Source: Gammaproteobacteria bacterium
GTDB lineage: Bacteria; Pseudomonadota; Gammaproteobacteria; Burkholderiales; Rhodocyclaceae
DNA: 64,000 bases
Reading direction: 5' to 3'
Assembly (NCBI GenBank): GCA_018824085.1
Contig: JAHJHI010000009.1
Location: forward strand, 62,001-126,000
Shown: positions 8,972 through 17,875 of the stretch, one piece after another
How positions within the stretch are numbered: the first letter of the stretch is position 1
How the letters are laid out: every line of letters begins with the position of its first letter
The notes under the pieces: model-generated
What the model was told of the DNA's origin: nothing
The model's input: the letters and a program-made list of their open reading frames with translations, nothing else
Database searches by the model: none
Position numbers and translations under genes: made by a program

Positions 8972-11900
8972 ATGACACCTTCACTCGCCGCTTGCCGGCG
9001 CCCGTTCGGCGCCCTGCTCCTTGTTCTCGCCGTTGTCGTCCCGCTTCTGCTGACCACGCCGCTGCAGGCGCAGCCTTCGCCGGATGCCGTGCCCGAGCCG
9101 CTGCGCAGCTGGCAGGACTGGGTCATGCATGGCCACGAGTCGCTGCGCTGTCCGGTCCGCCAGTCACCGGGCGACGCGCGCACCTGCGTGTTCGCCAGCA
9201 CGCTGCGCCTGGACATCGCCGACACCGGCGCAACGTTCTCCATCAACGCCAGCGTGCGCGGCAACGAGGGGCTGCTGCCGCTGCCGGGCGAAGCCGGCGT
9301 CTGGCCGACCGGCGCGACGGTCGACGGACGCTCCGCCATTGTCGTCACGCATGAGGGCCGGCCGGTCGTCGCCCTGCCACCCGGCACCCACACCGTGACC
9401 GGCCGTTTCGCCTGGCGCCAGATGCCGGCCCGTCTGTGGATTTCTCCGCTGTACGCCAGCGTCGACGTGCAGCGCAACGGCGCCGCCGTGCTGCCGGACG
9501 CCGCCGGCTACGCATGGCTCGGGCAGCAGGGCGCCGACGCCGGCGAGGCGGACAGCGAACGGCTGCGGACATTCCGCCTGCTCAGCGACGACATTCCGTT
9601 CCGGATCGACACCCGCTTCGAACTGCAGGTGTCGGGTGCGGCACGCGAGGTCACGCTGCCGCTGGCGCTGTTGCCCGGCTTTGACGCGTTGTCGGTCGAC
9701 GCCGACCTGCCGACCCGCTTCGACGGACGGGGCGGCCTCGTCGTCCAGGCACGCGCGGGCCGCCACGTCATCACCGTCAGCGGCCAGCTCGCCAGCGCTG
9801 CGCAGCGGCTCGACCTTCCGGCCGGCAGCGCCGATGAAATCTGGTCCTTCGAAGCGCACACGGCATTGCGCCGCGCCGACGTGCAGGGCGCACAGGCGAT
9901 CGACCCGCGGCAGGCCGGCGTCCCGGAACCGTGGCAGGCACTGCCCGCCTGGCATGTGGCGGCGGGTGAGGGACTGACCTTCACCGAACGCACACGCGGC
10001 GACAGCACGCCGGTCCCGGACAGGCTGTCGCTGTCGCGCCGGATCTGGCTCGACGCCGATGGCGGCGGGATGTCGTTCCAGGATCGCATCGGCGGCACGG
10101 TCACGCGCTCGTGGCGCCTGTCGGCGCGCGCACCGATGGCGCCCGGCCGCGTGTCGCTGAACGGCCAGGACCAGTACATCACGCGCCTGGGTGACGACGA
10201 CGCCCCCGGCGTGGAAGTCCGCCAGGGCAGCATCGACATGGTGGCCGACGGACGCATCGCCCGCCCGGACGCCGACATTCCGGCCACCGGCTGGAGCGCG
10301 GATTTCGAACAGGTGTCGGCGCAGCTGCAACTGCCGCCGGGCTGGCGGCTGCTGCATGCATCGGGCGCGGACAGCGCGTCCGGCGCCTGGCTCGCACGCT
10401 GGTCGCTGTGGGATTTCTTCTTCGTGCTGCTGATCGGCGCCGCCGCGCTGCGCGTGTTCGGCGCCGCGACGGCCGCCGTGCTCGGCGTCGCGCTGGTCAT
10501 GTCCTGGCATCTGCCCACGGCGCCCGGCTGGCTGTGGCTGGCCGTCATCGCGTTCTCGGCGCTGGAGCGCAGCGCGGTGACCGGACGCATCGGACGCCAT
10601 GTCGCACGCGCCCGGCTGCTGGCCCTCATCGTGCTCGCCGGCAGCCTGCTGTCGTTCGCCGTCGGGCAGACACGCGAGGCGATCTATCCCGCCATGGAAT
10701 TCCCTTACCTCTCGGCCGGCGACGAACAGACGGCGGGCGCCGGGGCGGCGGCGCCCGCGCCCGCACCGATGGCGAGCCAGCGCAAGCTGTTGCAACGCTA
10801 CGACGAGCGCGCGCTGGACGCGGCCTCGTCCGTCGCCAGTGCGTACGAGCCAAAGCAATACGCGGCAGTCGATCCGGACGCCCGCGTGCAGACCGGGCCC
10901 GGCCTGCCGAACTGGCAGTGGCGCGGTGCGCAGCTCGAGTGGACGGGCCCGGTGCGGGCGGACCAGTCCTTCCGCCTGTGGCTGTCGCCACCGCTGCTCA
11001 CGCGTTGCGGCACTGTCCTGATGCTTGTGCTGATGGGTGCCGCGCTGTGGCTCGTCGCCGGCCGGCCACGCCACCTGCCCCGACTGTTCGCGCGCGGCGG
11101 TCAGGCCGGCGCGGCCGTCCTGCTCGCGCTCGCCCTGTTGCAACCCGACCCGGCCGGTGCCGCTGCGCCGGCTGCACCGCCGACCGAGGCGCCGTCATTG
11201 CCCGGCCCCGACACCGTCCCGTCCCGCGCGCTGCTCGACGAACTGCGCGAGCGCATCACCGCACCACCACGCTGCGCACCGGACTGCGCGCACATCAATA
11301 CACTGACCCTGAGCGCACGCGGCAACCGCGTCATGCTGCGCATGGACATCCACGTGCGCGGGCCGGTCGTGCTGCCCTTGCCCGGCAGCCCGGCCTGGCG
11401 CCAGGCCACGAACACGCTGTCCGACGGCACGCCGGAACTCGCCCGCGACGACGACGGATCGGTGTGGATCCACCTCACCCCGGGCATCCATACGCTGACC
11501 CGCACGCTGGCCGCCGACACGCTGTCTTCGGTGCAGGTGGCGCTGCCGGCCCCGGTCGGCACAGTCATGCTCGAGCTCGACGGCTGGTCGGCGTCGGGCA
11601 TGGATGCCGCCGGCTCGGTCGGCGACACGCTGCTGCTCACGCGCATCGAACGCGGTGGCACCGATGCATCGACGTCGTTGCCTGCGTCATCGGACATCGC
11701 GCCGTCGGTACGGGTCACGCGCGCGCTGGTACTCGGCCAGCGCTGGCGGGTGAATACCACGATAGAGCGAGTCGGCCAGGGGCGCGCGCCGATCGACGTC
11801 GCCGTCACGCTGCTCGACGGCGAGGCGGTCACCGACCCGGGCGTGGCGGTGGCCGCCGGCGTCGCCACCATCACGCTGCCTGAAGGGCGCGGCGCACACT

Positions 11901-13096
11901 TCAGCACCGATCTCGCGCAGCAGGACCGCCTCGTCCTCACCGCGCCGGCGCGCCCCCGCCACAGCGAAGTCTGGACGCTGGACATTTCACCCTCCTGGCA
12001 CGCGACGCTGGACGGCATCGCGCCGGTGCTCCGCAGCGACCAGGGCAATTACCTGCCGCGCTGGCAACCCTGGCCGGGCGAGACGCTGACCATCGCCGTG
12101 ACGCGTCCGCAGGGCGTGAGTGGCCCGACCATCACGATGGACAAGGTGGCACTGACGGTGCGTCCCGGCCGGCAGGCGAGCGATGTCGCCGCCGAGGTGA
12201 CGATGCGCTCCAGCCTCGGCGGCACGCACCGGCTGGCGCTGCCCGCGGGCGCCGAGCTGCTTGGCTTCTCGATCGACGGTGAAGCGCAGCCGGTCTATCT
12301 GGAGAACGGCGCGGTACCGGTGCCGCTGCGTCCCGGCACGCGCCAGGTGACGCTGAGCTGGCGTCAGCCGGACGCGCTGTCCACGTGGTACGTGCCGCCC
12401 CGCATCGATCTGGGCCAGCCGGCCGTGAATGCGGTACTCCAGCTCGAAGTGCCGCCGGACCGCTGGGTGCTGTTCGCGGGCGGCCCGACCTTCGGTCCCG
12501 CCGTGCTGTTCTGGGGCGTGGCCGTGGTGCTGGTGCTGGCCGCCGTGGCCGTGTCGCGCCTGCGTCTGGTGCCGCTATCGACCCCCGCATGGATCCTGCT
12601 GGCGATCGGTGCCGGTCAGGGCGGCGTCAGCGCGGCGGTGTTCGTCGGCGGCTTCCTGCTGCTGATGGGCGTGCGCGAACGCTACGGCGCACGGCTGCGC
12701 CCGCTGGCATTCAACCTGATGCAGATCGCGCTGCTGGTGCTCGCGCTGATGGCAGTGGATTGCCTGTTCGACGCATTGCGCAACGGCTTGCTCGGACAGC
12801 CGGGCATGATGATCGCCGGCAATGGTTCATCCGATCACTGGCTGCGCTGGTACGCAGACCGGATCGACGGCCCCACGCCCGACGCGTGGCTGTTGTCGGT
12901 ACCGCTGTGGGTGTGGCGCGGACTGATGCTGCTGTGGGCGCTGTGGCTCGCGACGCGCGTCATCGCCTGGTCGCAATGGGTGTGGCAGGCATGGAGCCAG
13001 GGCGGCGCGTGGAAGAAGGGCGCGCTGGCCCGCAAGCCGGCGCCCGTTGCGGCGGCGGACAACGCGGAGCCGCCGCCCGGCGCCCCGCCGGCATGA
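8972..13096 (+). CDS. Very large membrane protein of unknown function with an internal repeat
   Basis: 1374 residues; I do not recognise the family. A signal peptide (about 9-33, ending LQAQ) leads into a long exported beta-rich region. Hydrophobic segments occur near 478-535, 548-566, 675-695, 713-730, 1175-1235, 1247-1270 and 1307-1340, so two exported domains alternate with membrane bundles. The two exported parts look related: LLPLPG ... PPGTHTVTGRFAW near residues 101-150 corresponds to VLPLPG ... TPGIHTLTRTLAA near 798-845, each opened by a Cys-containing segment (LRCPVRQ; PRCAPDC). The C-terminus is cytoplasmic-looking and Pro/Ala-rich. It stands alone, with a terminator behind it. No enzyme motif was found. 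Confidence 0.85.
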   Translation: MTPSLAACRRPFGALLLVLAVVVPLLLTTPLQAQPSPDAVPEPLRSWQDWVMHGHESLRCPVRQSPGDARTCVFASTLRLDIADTGATFSINASVRGNEGLLPLPGEAGVWPTGATVDGRSAIVVTHEGRPVVALPPGTHTVTGRFAWRQMPARLWISPLYASVDVQRNGAAVLPDAAGYAWLGQQGADAGEADSERLRTFRLLSDDIPFRIDTRFELQVSGAAREVTLPLALLPGFDALSVDADLPTRFDGRGGLVVQARAGRHVITVSGQLASAAQRLDLPAGSADEIWSFEAHTALRRADVQGAQAIDPRQAGVPEPWQALPAWHVAAGEGLTFTERTRGDSTPVPDRLSLSRRIWLDADGGGMSFQDRIGGTVTRSWRLSARAPMAPGRVSLNGQDQYITRLGDDDAPGVEVRQGSIDMVADGRIARPDADIPATGWSADFEQVSAQLQLPPGWRLLHASGADSASGAWLARWSLWDFFFVLLIGAAALRVFGAATAAVLGVALVMSWHLPTAPGWLWLAVIAFSALERSAVTGRIGRHVARARLLALIVLAGSLLSFAVGQTREAIYPAMEFPYLSAGDEQTAGAGAAAPAPAPMASQRKLLQRYDERALDAASSVASAYEPKQYAAVDPDARVQTGPGLPNWQWRGAQLEWTGPVRADQSFRLWLSPPLLTRCGTVLMLVLMGAALWLVAGRPRHLPRLFARGGQAGAAVLLALALLQPDPAGAAAPAAPPTEAPSLPGPDTVPSRALLDELRERITAPPRCAPDCAHINTLTLSARGNRVMLRMDIHVRGPVVLPLPGSPAWRQATNTLSDGTPELARDDDGSVWIHLTPGIHTLTRTLAADTLSSVQVALPAPVGTVMLELDGWSASGMDAAGSVGDTLLLTRIERGGTDASTSLPASSDIAPSVRVTRALVLGQRWRVNTTIERVGQGRAPIDVAVTLLDGEAVTDPGVAVAAGVATITLPEGRGAHFSTDLAQQDRLVLTAPARPRHSEVWTLDISPSWHATLDGIAPVLRSDQGNYLPRWQPWPGETLTIAVTRPQGVSGPTITMDKVALTVRPGRQASDVAAEVTMRSSLGGTHRLALPAGAELLGFSIDGEAQPVYLENGAVPVPLRPGTRQVTLSWRQPDALSTWYVPPRIDLGQPAVNAVLQLEVPPDRWVLFAGGPTFGPAVLFWGVAVVLVLAAVAVSRLRLVPLSTPAWILLAIGAGQGGVSAAVFVGGFLLLMGVRERYGARLRPLAFNLMQIALLVLALMAVDCLFDALRNGLLGQPGMMIAGNGSSDHWLRWYADRIDGPTPDAWLLSVPLWVWRGLMLLWALWLATRVIAWSQWVWQAWSQGGAWKKGALARKPAPVAAADNAEPPPGAPPA

Positions 13097-13104
13097 CGCA
13101 CCGG

Positions 13105-13133
13105 GCGATGGTGCCTCGGCGCGGCACCATCGC
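13105..13133. terminator. Bidirectional hairpin between convergent genes
   Basis: A perfect 11-bp stem, GCGATGGTGCC (13105-13115) with GGCACCATCGC (13123-13133), and a 7-base loop. It fills most of the 46-base gap between the large membrane protein and ubiD, which converge. No T-tract follows. Confidence 0.65.
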
Positions 13134-13142
13134 CTTCGGGAC

Positions 13143-14636
13143 TCACAGTCCGAGTTCGGCCCACATCGCGTCGACACGCGCCTTCACGCCGGCGTCCATC
13201 TCTATCGTGCGTCCCCACTCCCGGCTCGTTTCGCCCGGCCACTTGTTGGTCGCGTCCAGCCCCATCTTGGAGCCGAGACCGGCGACCGGACTGGCGAAAT
13301 CCAGATAGTCGATCGGCGTGTTGTCGACGATGACGGTGTCGCGCTTCGCGTCCATGCGCGTGGTCATCGCCCAGATCACCTCCTGCCAGCTGCGGATGTC
13401 GATGTCCTCGTCCACCACGATGATGGTCTTGGTGTACATGAACTGGCGCAGGAAGCTCCACACGCCGAACATCACGCGCTTGGCGTGTCCCGGGTACTGC
13501 TTGCGCATCGACACCACGGCCAGCCGGTAGGAGCAGCCTTCCGGCGGCAGGTAGAAATCGGTGATTTCCGGAAACTGCTTCTGCAGCAGCGGCACGAACA
13601 CCTCGTTCAGCGCCACCCCCAGCATGGCCGGCTCGTCCGGCGGCTTGCCGGTATAGGTCGAGTGGTAGATCGGGTTCCTGCGCATCGTCATGCGGGTGAT
13701 CGTGAACACCGGGAATTCGGCGACCTCGTTGTAGTAGCCGGTGTGGTCGCCGAACGGCCCCTCCTGCGCGTGCTCGTAGCCGGACGCGTGCGCCGGGTCC
13801 GGCCGCAGCTCGCCTTCGAGCACGATCTCGGCGCTCGCCGGCACGTCGAGATCGTTGCCGATGCACTTCACAAGTTCGGTGCGGCTGCCGCGCAGCAGGC
13901 CGGCGAACTGGTACTCGGACAACGTGTCCGGCACCGGCGTGACGGCGCCCAGTATCGTCGCCGGATCGCAGCCGAGCACGACGGAAACCGGAAAGGCCGT
14001 GCCCGGAAACTTGCGCGCGTGGTCGCGGAAATCCAGTGCGCCGCCGCGATGCGCAAGCCAGCGCATGATGACGCGGTCGGCGCCGATGACCTGCTGGCGG
14101 TAGATGCCCAGATTCTGCCGCTTCTTGTCCGGCCCGCGCGTAACCACCAGCCCCCAGGTGATGAGCGGACCGGCGTCGCCCGGCCAGCAGGTCTGTACCG
14201 GCAAGCGCCCGAGATCGACATCGCACCCCTCCCACACCACCTCCTGGCAGGGGGCCGACGACACCCTCTTCGGCGCCATCGAAAACACCTGCCTGATCAT
14301 CGGCAGCTTGTCCCACGCGTCGCGCAGACCCTTGGGCGGCTCCGGCTCCTTCAGCATGGACAGCGTGCGGCCGATGTCACGCAGCGCCTCCGCCCAGCGC
14401 TCGCCGCTCGCACCCATGCCGAGCGCCACCCTGCCCGGCGTGCCGAACAGGTTGCCGAGCACCGGCATGTCGTGGCCGCTCGCGTGCTCGAACAGGATGG
14501 CCGGCCCCTGCGCGCGCAGCACGCGGTCGCAGATTTCGGTCATTTCCAGATCCGGCGACACCGGGCGCGCCACGCGCCGCAGTTCGCCCATCGTTTCAAG
14601 CTGCGCGATGAAGTCGCGCAAATCCCTGTATTTCAT
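13143..14636 (-). CDS. ubiD: 4-hydroxy-3-polyprenylbenzoate decarboxylase
   Basis: UbiD decarboxylates 3-octaprenyl-4-hydroxybenzoate in ubiquinone synthesis, using prenylated FMN made by UbiX. The 497-residue length is typical. Conserved segments include [23 protein letters not shown], the metal/flavin-region [11 protein letters not shown] and the C-terminal [12 protein letters not shown] at 14636 gives the standard KYRDLRDFI start. It is a single gene here; ubiC and ubiA are about 10 kb away, and ubiX is not in the window. Confidence 0.96.
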   Translation of the reverse strand: MKYRDLRDFIAQLETMGELRRVARPVSPDLEMTEICDRVLRAQGPAILFEHASGHDMPVLGNLFGTPGRVALGMGASGERWAEALRDIGRTLSMLKEPEPPKGLRDAWDKLPMIRQVFSMAPKRVSSAPCQEVVWEGCDVDLGRLPVQTCWPGDAGPLITWGLVVTRGPDKKRQNLGIYRQQVIGADRVIMRWLAHRGGALDFRDHARKFPGTAFPVSVVLGCDPATILGAVTPVPDTLSEYQFAGLLRGSRTELVKCIGNDLDVPASAEIVLEGELRPDPAHASGYEHAQEGPFGDHTGYYNEVAEFPVFTITRMTMRRNPIYHSTYTGKPPDEPAMLGVALNEVFVPLLQKQFPEITDFYLPPEGCSYRLAVVSMRKQYPGHAKRVMFGVWSFLRQFMYTKTIIVVDEDIDIRSWQEVIWAMTTRMDAKRDTVIVDNTPIDYLDFASPVAGLGSKMGLDATNKWPGETSREWGRTIEMDAGVKARVDAMWAELGL

Positions 14637-14739
14637 GTTCAGTCCCGGCTCGCTCCGGAGCCGATGGTAAGCGAGAACACGCCCCGGCCACGCGGGCTGT
14701 CAGAATGCGCGACGACGCAACCGCCGAGACACCGCATCG

Positions 14740-15642
14740 ATGCACGCCTGGTACGCCGACCACTTCGTCCTGCCCCTGCCTGACAGCCACCGCTTTCCGA
14801 TGGACAAGTACCGCCGGCTGCGCGAACGCGTCGCGGCCGAACTGCCCGGCGTCGTGCTCAGCGAACCGGCGGCCGCGACCGACAGCGAACTGTGCCGCGC
14901 CCACGACCCGGCCTACGTCGCGCGCGTCAGCCGCGGCGACCTGAGCGTGCAGGAAATCCGCATCGTCGGCTTTCCCTGGTCGGCGCAGATGATCGAGCGC
15001 TCGCGCCGCTCCGCCGGCGCCACGATGGCGGCCTGCCGCGCAGCGCTGCGCGACGGCGTATCGGTCAATCTGGCCGGCGGCACGCACCACGCCAAGCGCG
15101 CCAGCGGCGCCGGCTACTGCGTGTTCAACGACGCGGCCGTCGCCACCCGCATGCTGCAGTCGGAATGCGGCATCGGGCGCGTCGCCATCGTCGATCTCGA
15201 CGTGCACCAGGGTGACGGCACCGCCGAAATCCTCGGCGGCGACGACAGCGTGTTCACGCTGTCGCTGCACGGCGACCACAACTTTCCGTTCCGCAAGGAA
15301 ATGAGCCATCTCGACGTCGCGCTGCCCGACGGCACCGCTGACGACGCCTACCTCGCCGCGCTGGACGACGCGCTCGTCACGATGAACAGGCGCTTCGATC
15401 CGCAGTTCGTCATCTACCTGGCCGGCGCCGACCCGTTCGAGGGTGACCGCCTCGGCCGGCTCAAGCTCACGAAGCGCGGACTCGCGGAACGCGACCGACG
15501 GATATTCGACCTGTGCCGCGCGCGCGGGCTGCCGCTGGCCGTGACGATGGCGGGCGGCTACGCCGAAGACATCGGCGACATCGTGGACATCCACTTTGCA
15601 ACGGTCGAAGCCGCCGAACGACACGGGATGCGCCGTCCCTGA
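14740..15642 (+). CDS. Histone deacetylase family protein (acetylpolyamine/AcuC-like)
   Basis: 300 residues covering one deacetylase domain. The zinc-hydrolase motifs are intact: GGTHHAKRASGAGYC with the paired catalytic histidines, DLDVHQGDGT with two zinc ligands, AGADPFEGDRLG with the third, and the GGY turn near the end. Bacterial members act on acetylpolyamines, acetoin-pathway enzymes or acetyl-lysines; the substrate here cannot be told. It is monocistronic, lying divergent from ubiD and convergent with the hydrolase operon. Confidence 0.92.
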   Translation: MHAWYADHFVLPLPDSHRFPMDKYRRLRERVAAELPGVVLSEPAAATDSELCRAHDPAYVARVSRGDLSVQEIRIVGFPWSAQMIERSRRSAGATMAACRAALRDGVSVNLAGGTHHAKRASGAGYCVFNDAAVATRMLQSECGIGRVAIVDLDVHQGDGTAEILGGDDSVFTLSLHGDHNFPFRKEMSHLDVALPDGTADDAYLAALDDALVTMNRRFDPQFVIYLAGADPFEGDRLGRLKLTKRGLAERDRRIFDLCRARGLPLAVTMAGGYAEDIGDIVDIHFATVEAAERHGMRRP

Positions 15643-15644
15643 CC

Positions 15645-15660
15645 CGGCGGCTGACCGCCG
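15645..15660. terminator. Small hairpin between convergent genes
   Basis: CGGCGG, loop CTGA, CCGCCG directly after the deacetylase stop, in the 46-base gap to the converging hydrolase. The stem is only 6 bp and lacks a T-tract, so the call is weak. Confidence 0.3.
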
Positions 15661-15688
15661 TGACGGTCGCGCGCGGCCGTTGCCTGCG

Positions 15689-16606
15689 CTACCGGGCGCC
15701 GCGCAGCCAGCGCAGGCTCAATGGCCACAACGTGCGTTGCATGTCGTCGTGGAACGGTGCGAAATGACCTATTTCCGTGAGGCCGAAACGTGCCGGCAGG
15801 AACTGCACCTGGCGGGTACGTGCGCGCCCGAAACAGTCGAGCAGGCGCTGCATCGCGACCGGTGTGGCGTAGGGGTCGTCGGCCGCGGCGCAGGCGAGCA
15901 CTTCTCCGCGGTAGCCGGCGAAGGCGGCACGCGCGCTGTCGCCGTCATGCCCGCCACCGGCACCCGGCAGCCAGCCGTAGAGGCGGTCGAACTCCGGCCA
16001 CAGCCGCAAGCCCCATTCCAGCGCGACGCCGCGCGGCAGGTCTTCCAGCCAGCCCAGGCGCCGGCCCGGAAAATAGCCGCAGGCAAGCGCAAGCAGGGGC
16101 ATCAGCACATGCCAGCGCAGAAAGTACTTCAGCCGGTACGCCGGTGCGTAATCCGGCCAGTAGGCGTACTGCGAGCCGACCATGAGCAGCCGGGACAGGC
16201 GCACGTTGGATGGCGCCAGCCCGAGGCAGAAGCCGCCGATGCTGTGGCCGACGCCGACCAGCGCGCGCTGCGGATACCGCGCGACGAGCAGGCGGATCGC
16301 AGCGTCGGTATCGAGCGCACCCCAGTCGTGCTTGGTCGCACGCAGCCCGCGCAGGCTGCCCTGACGGCTTTCGCCGATGCCGCGATAGTCGAAGGTGATG
16401 ACCGGCAGGCCGTGCGACGCGAGCCACGCGGCATAGCGGCTGTAGTAGCGTGCCGCGACGCCGGTGGCGTTGCAGATGATGACGGCGGGGAGAACGCCGG
16501 CATCGTCGCTCACCGGCCAGTGCCGCGCGCGCAGGCGATAACCGTCTGCCGCGTCGAACTGCAGCACTTCGCCGGCCGCACGCGGGCCCGGCGGCGCGGC
16601 GCTCAC
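15689..16606 (-). CDS. Alpha/beta hydrolase
   Basis: 305 residues from a GTG start that overlaps the DinB stop codon as GTGA. The nucleophile elbow is GHSIGG, preceded by TFDYRGIGESRQ; a late IGHFAPFH supplies a candidate catalytic histidine. There is no signal peptide. It resembles the YheT/serine-aminopeptidase-like predicted hydrolases with a long insertion rich in aromatic residues (YAYWPDYAPAYRLKYFL). The substrate is unknown. It is the last gene of the tautomerase-DUF1127-DinB-hydrolase run. Confidence 0.85.
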   Translation of the reverse strand: MSAAPPGPRAAGEVLQFDAADGYRLRARHWPVSDDAGVLPAVIICNATGVAARYYSRYAAWLASHGLPVITFDYRGIGESRQGSLRGLRATKHDWGALDTDAAIRLLVARYPQRALVGVGHSIGGFCLGLAPSNVRLSRLLMVGSQYAYWPDYAPAYRLKYFLRWHVLMPLLALACGYFPGRRLGWLEDLPRGVALEWGLRLWPEFDRLYGWLPGAGGGHDGDSARAAFAGYRGEVLACAAADDPYATPVAMQRLLDCFGRARTRQVQFLPARFGLTEIGHFAPFHDDMQRTLWPLSLRWLRGAR

Positions 16607-17103
16607 GCGCCCTGCTCGCGCAGGAAATACACGTAGTCCATCTCCGGTGCGGGCTGGCCGAGCCGGGTCAGCACGGCCGACATCTGGCCACGGTGGTGCG
16701 TGCCGTGGTTGAACACGTGCAGCAGCGTCGCCGCCCAGGGCGTGTCGCAGGGCGTGCCGGCCATGTTGGCGTAGTGCAGGCGCGAACCGATGAGCGCGGC
16801 GTCGGCGCCGTCGACCAGCTCGATCCAGCGCGCCGCCTGCGCGCGCACGCGCGCCGCCAGCGCGGAGCGGTCCGCCTCGATTTGCTGCGCCAGCGAGCGC
16901 GCCGGATGGGGCTGGCCGACAAAGCGCCCGAACCACACGAGATCACCCAGCAACAGGTGGTTCAGCGTGCCGTGCAGGCTGCCGAAGAACAGCCCCGCGT
17001 CAGCCGCGAAGTCGCCGTCGCTGACGCCGTCGAGTGCGTCGAGCAGCCGTTCGAAGGCCCAGCCGTGGTAACGCGCCATCGACAGGCAGTGCGCCTTCAT
17101 CAT
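16603..17103 (-). CDS. DinB family protein (putative metal-dependent hydrolase/transferase)
   Basis: 166 residues of the four-helix DinB/YfiT fold. The three metal-binding histidines are in place: one in GTLNHLLLGDLVW and two in HVFNHGTHHRGQM. Family members include thiol-dependent S-transferases and proteins of unknown role; none can be assigned here. Two consecutive ATG codons (17103 and 17100) are possible starts; the first is used. The stop overlaps the next gene by 4 bases, so the two are coupled. Confidence 0.88.
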   Translation of the reverse strand: MMKAHCLSMARYHGWAFERLLDALDGVSDGDFAADAGLFFGSLHGTLNHLLLGDLVWFGRFVGQPHPARSLAQQIEADRSALAARVRAQAARWIELVDGADAALIGSRLHYANMAGTPCDTPWAATLLHVFNHGTHHRGQMSAVLTRLGQPAPEMDYVYFLREQGA

Positions 17104-17125
17104 GTTGCATCCCCTTTCCCGCGTA

Positions 17126-17311
17126 TCAGTGCGGACGCCGTGGCGCCCCGCGAAATCGGCCGGCCAGCACGGACGTGACGTCCGACCGGCCCAGTCCCAG
17201 ATCCCGCAATTCCAGTTCGCCCATCGCGCGCAGTTCGGCACGCGCCCGCTGCGCCCGGCGCACCTCGACGAGATGCCTGCGCAGTCTAGCGAGCCAGTCG
17301 GGCGCGGACAT
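17126..17311 (-). CDS. DUF1127 small protein
   Basis: 61 basic residues with the DUF1127 signature: a run of Arg followed by ELRAMGELELRDLGLGRSDV. Such small proteins in alphaproteobacteria bind RNA or affect phosphate and carbon metabolism; here the role is unknown. The ATG at 17311 has an ideal AGGAG seven bases upstream, which lies inside the end of the tautomerase gene. The two reading frames overlap by 26 bases, so translation is probably coupled. Confidence 0.8.
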   Translation of the reverse strand: MSAPDWLARLRRHLVEVRRAQRARAELRAMGELELRDLGLGRSDVTSVLAGRFRGAPRRPH

Positions 17312-17681
17312 GGCGCAACTCCTGTGTTTCTCCGCCATAGCCCCAGGAATCGGCGGCCAGATCGGTCACGACGACATAGCTCGCCGGGTGCAGCGGGCCG
17401 GCCAGTTCGTCCAGCACATGCCATACCGCGGAAATGAAGGCAGCCTTCTCCGGCTTCGTGTTGGTGCCTGCGGTCGCCCGCACGTCGAGATGGAAAGCCG
17501 TCAGCGCCTCGCCGACGTCCTCTGCGCCGACCGACCAGTGCCCGGCACGGCTGATCGACAGCGCCGTCAGCTCGCGCTTCTTGCCGAGCAGTTCGGCCGT
17601 CAGGTCGGTCACGGCGCGCGTGACGGCCACACGCACATCCGGCGACAGCTCACGCGACACACTCAGGGTAATCATCGGCAT
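17286..17681 (-). CDS. Tautomerase superfamily protein
   Basis: 131 residues starting MPMITLSVSRELSPDVR. Proline 2, the catalytic base of 4-oxalocrotonate tautomerase/MIF-type enzymes once Met is removed, is present. The length is about twice that of classical 4-OT, so it is more like the fused or MIF-size members. A strong ribosome-binding site (GAGGAGG) precedes the ATG. First gene of the operon and divergent from a MocR-type regulator that probably controls it. Confidence 0.82.
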   Translation of the reverse strand: MPMITLSVSRELSPDVRVAVTRAVTDLTAELLGKKRELTALSISRAGHWSVGAEDVGEALTAFHLDVRATAGTNTKPEKAAFISAVWHVLDELAGPLHPASYVVVTDLAADSWGYGGETQELRHVRARLAR

Positions 17682-17728
17682 GGAGAACCTCCTCGGAGAA
17701 TGGATCCATCATGCCGCGCCACGGCCTT

Positions 17729-17818
17729 TCGATACAGATACACAAGAACCTGTTTGAGCCGGTACAGATTGCCACAGAGAAAAATTGTATCGACCCCGAT
17801 GACGGGCAACTGTGCCGG
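17729..17818. promoter_or_regulatory. Candidate operator region of the MocR-type regulator
   Basis: The 194-base divergent region contains nested repeats: TCGATACA (17729-17736) with its exact inverse TGTATCGA (17786-17793); CCGGTACAG (17759-17767) with near-inverse CTGTGCCGG (17810-17818); tandem GATACA at 17731-17742; and TACAGAT at 17733-17739 and 17763-17769, spaced exactly 30 bases (three helical turns). MocR regulators usually bind paired repeats in such intergenic regions. Which repeats matter is not known. Confidence 0.5.
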
Positions 17819-17875
17819 TCCGCCGCGCGCTCTGCGCAGTAAAGTTCACATACACGCTGCAGAGTTGCATCACCC

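Noticed and set aside
9164-11143. 659-codon frame antisense to the large membrane protein
   Set aside because: Low-complexity Arg/Gln/Ala/Gly composition, no start signal, no motif; the sense frame has signal peptide and membrane segments.
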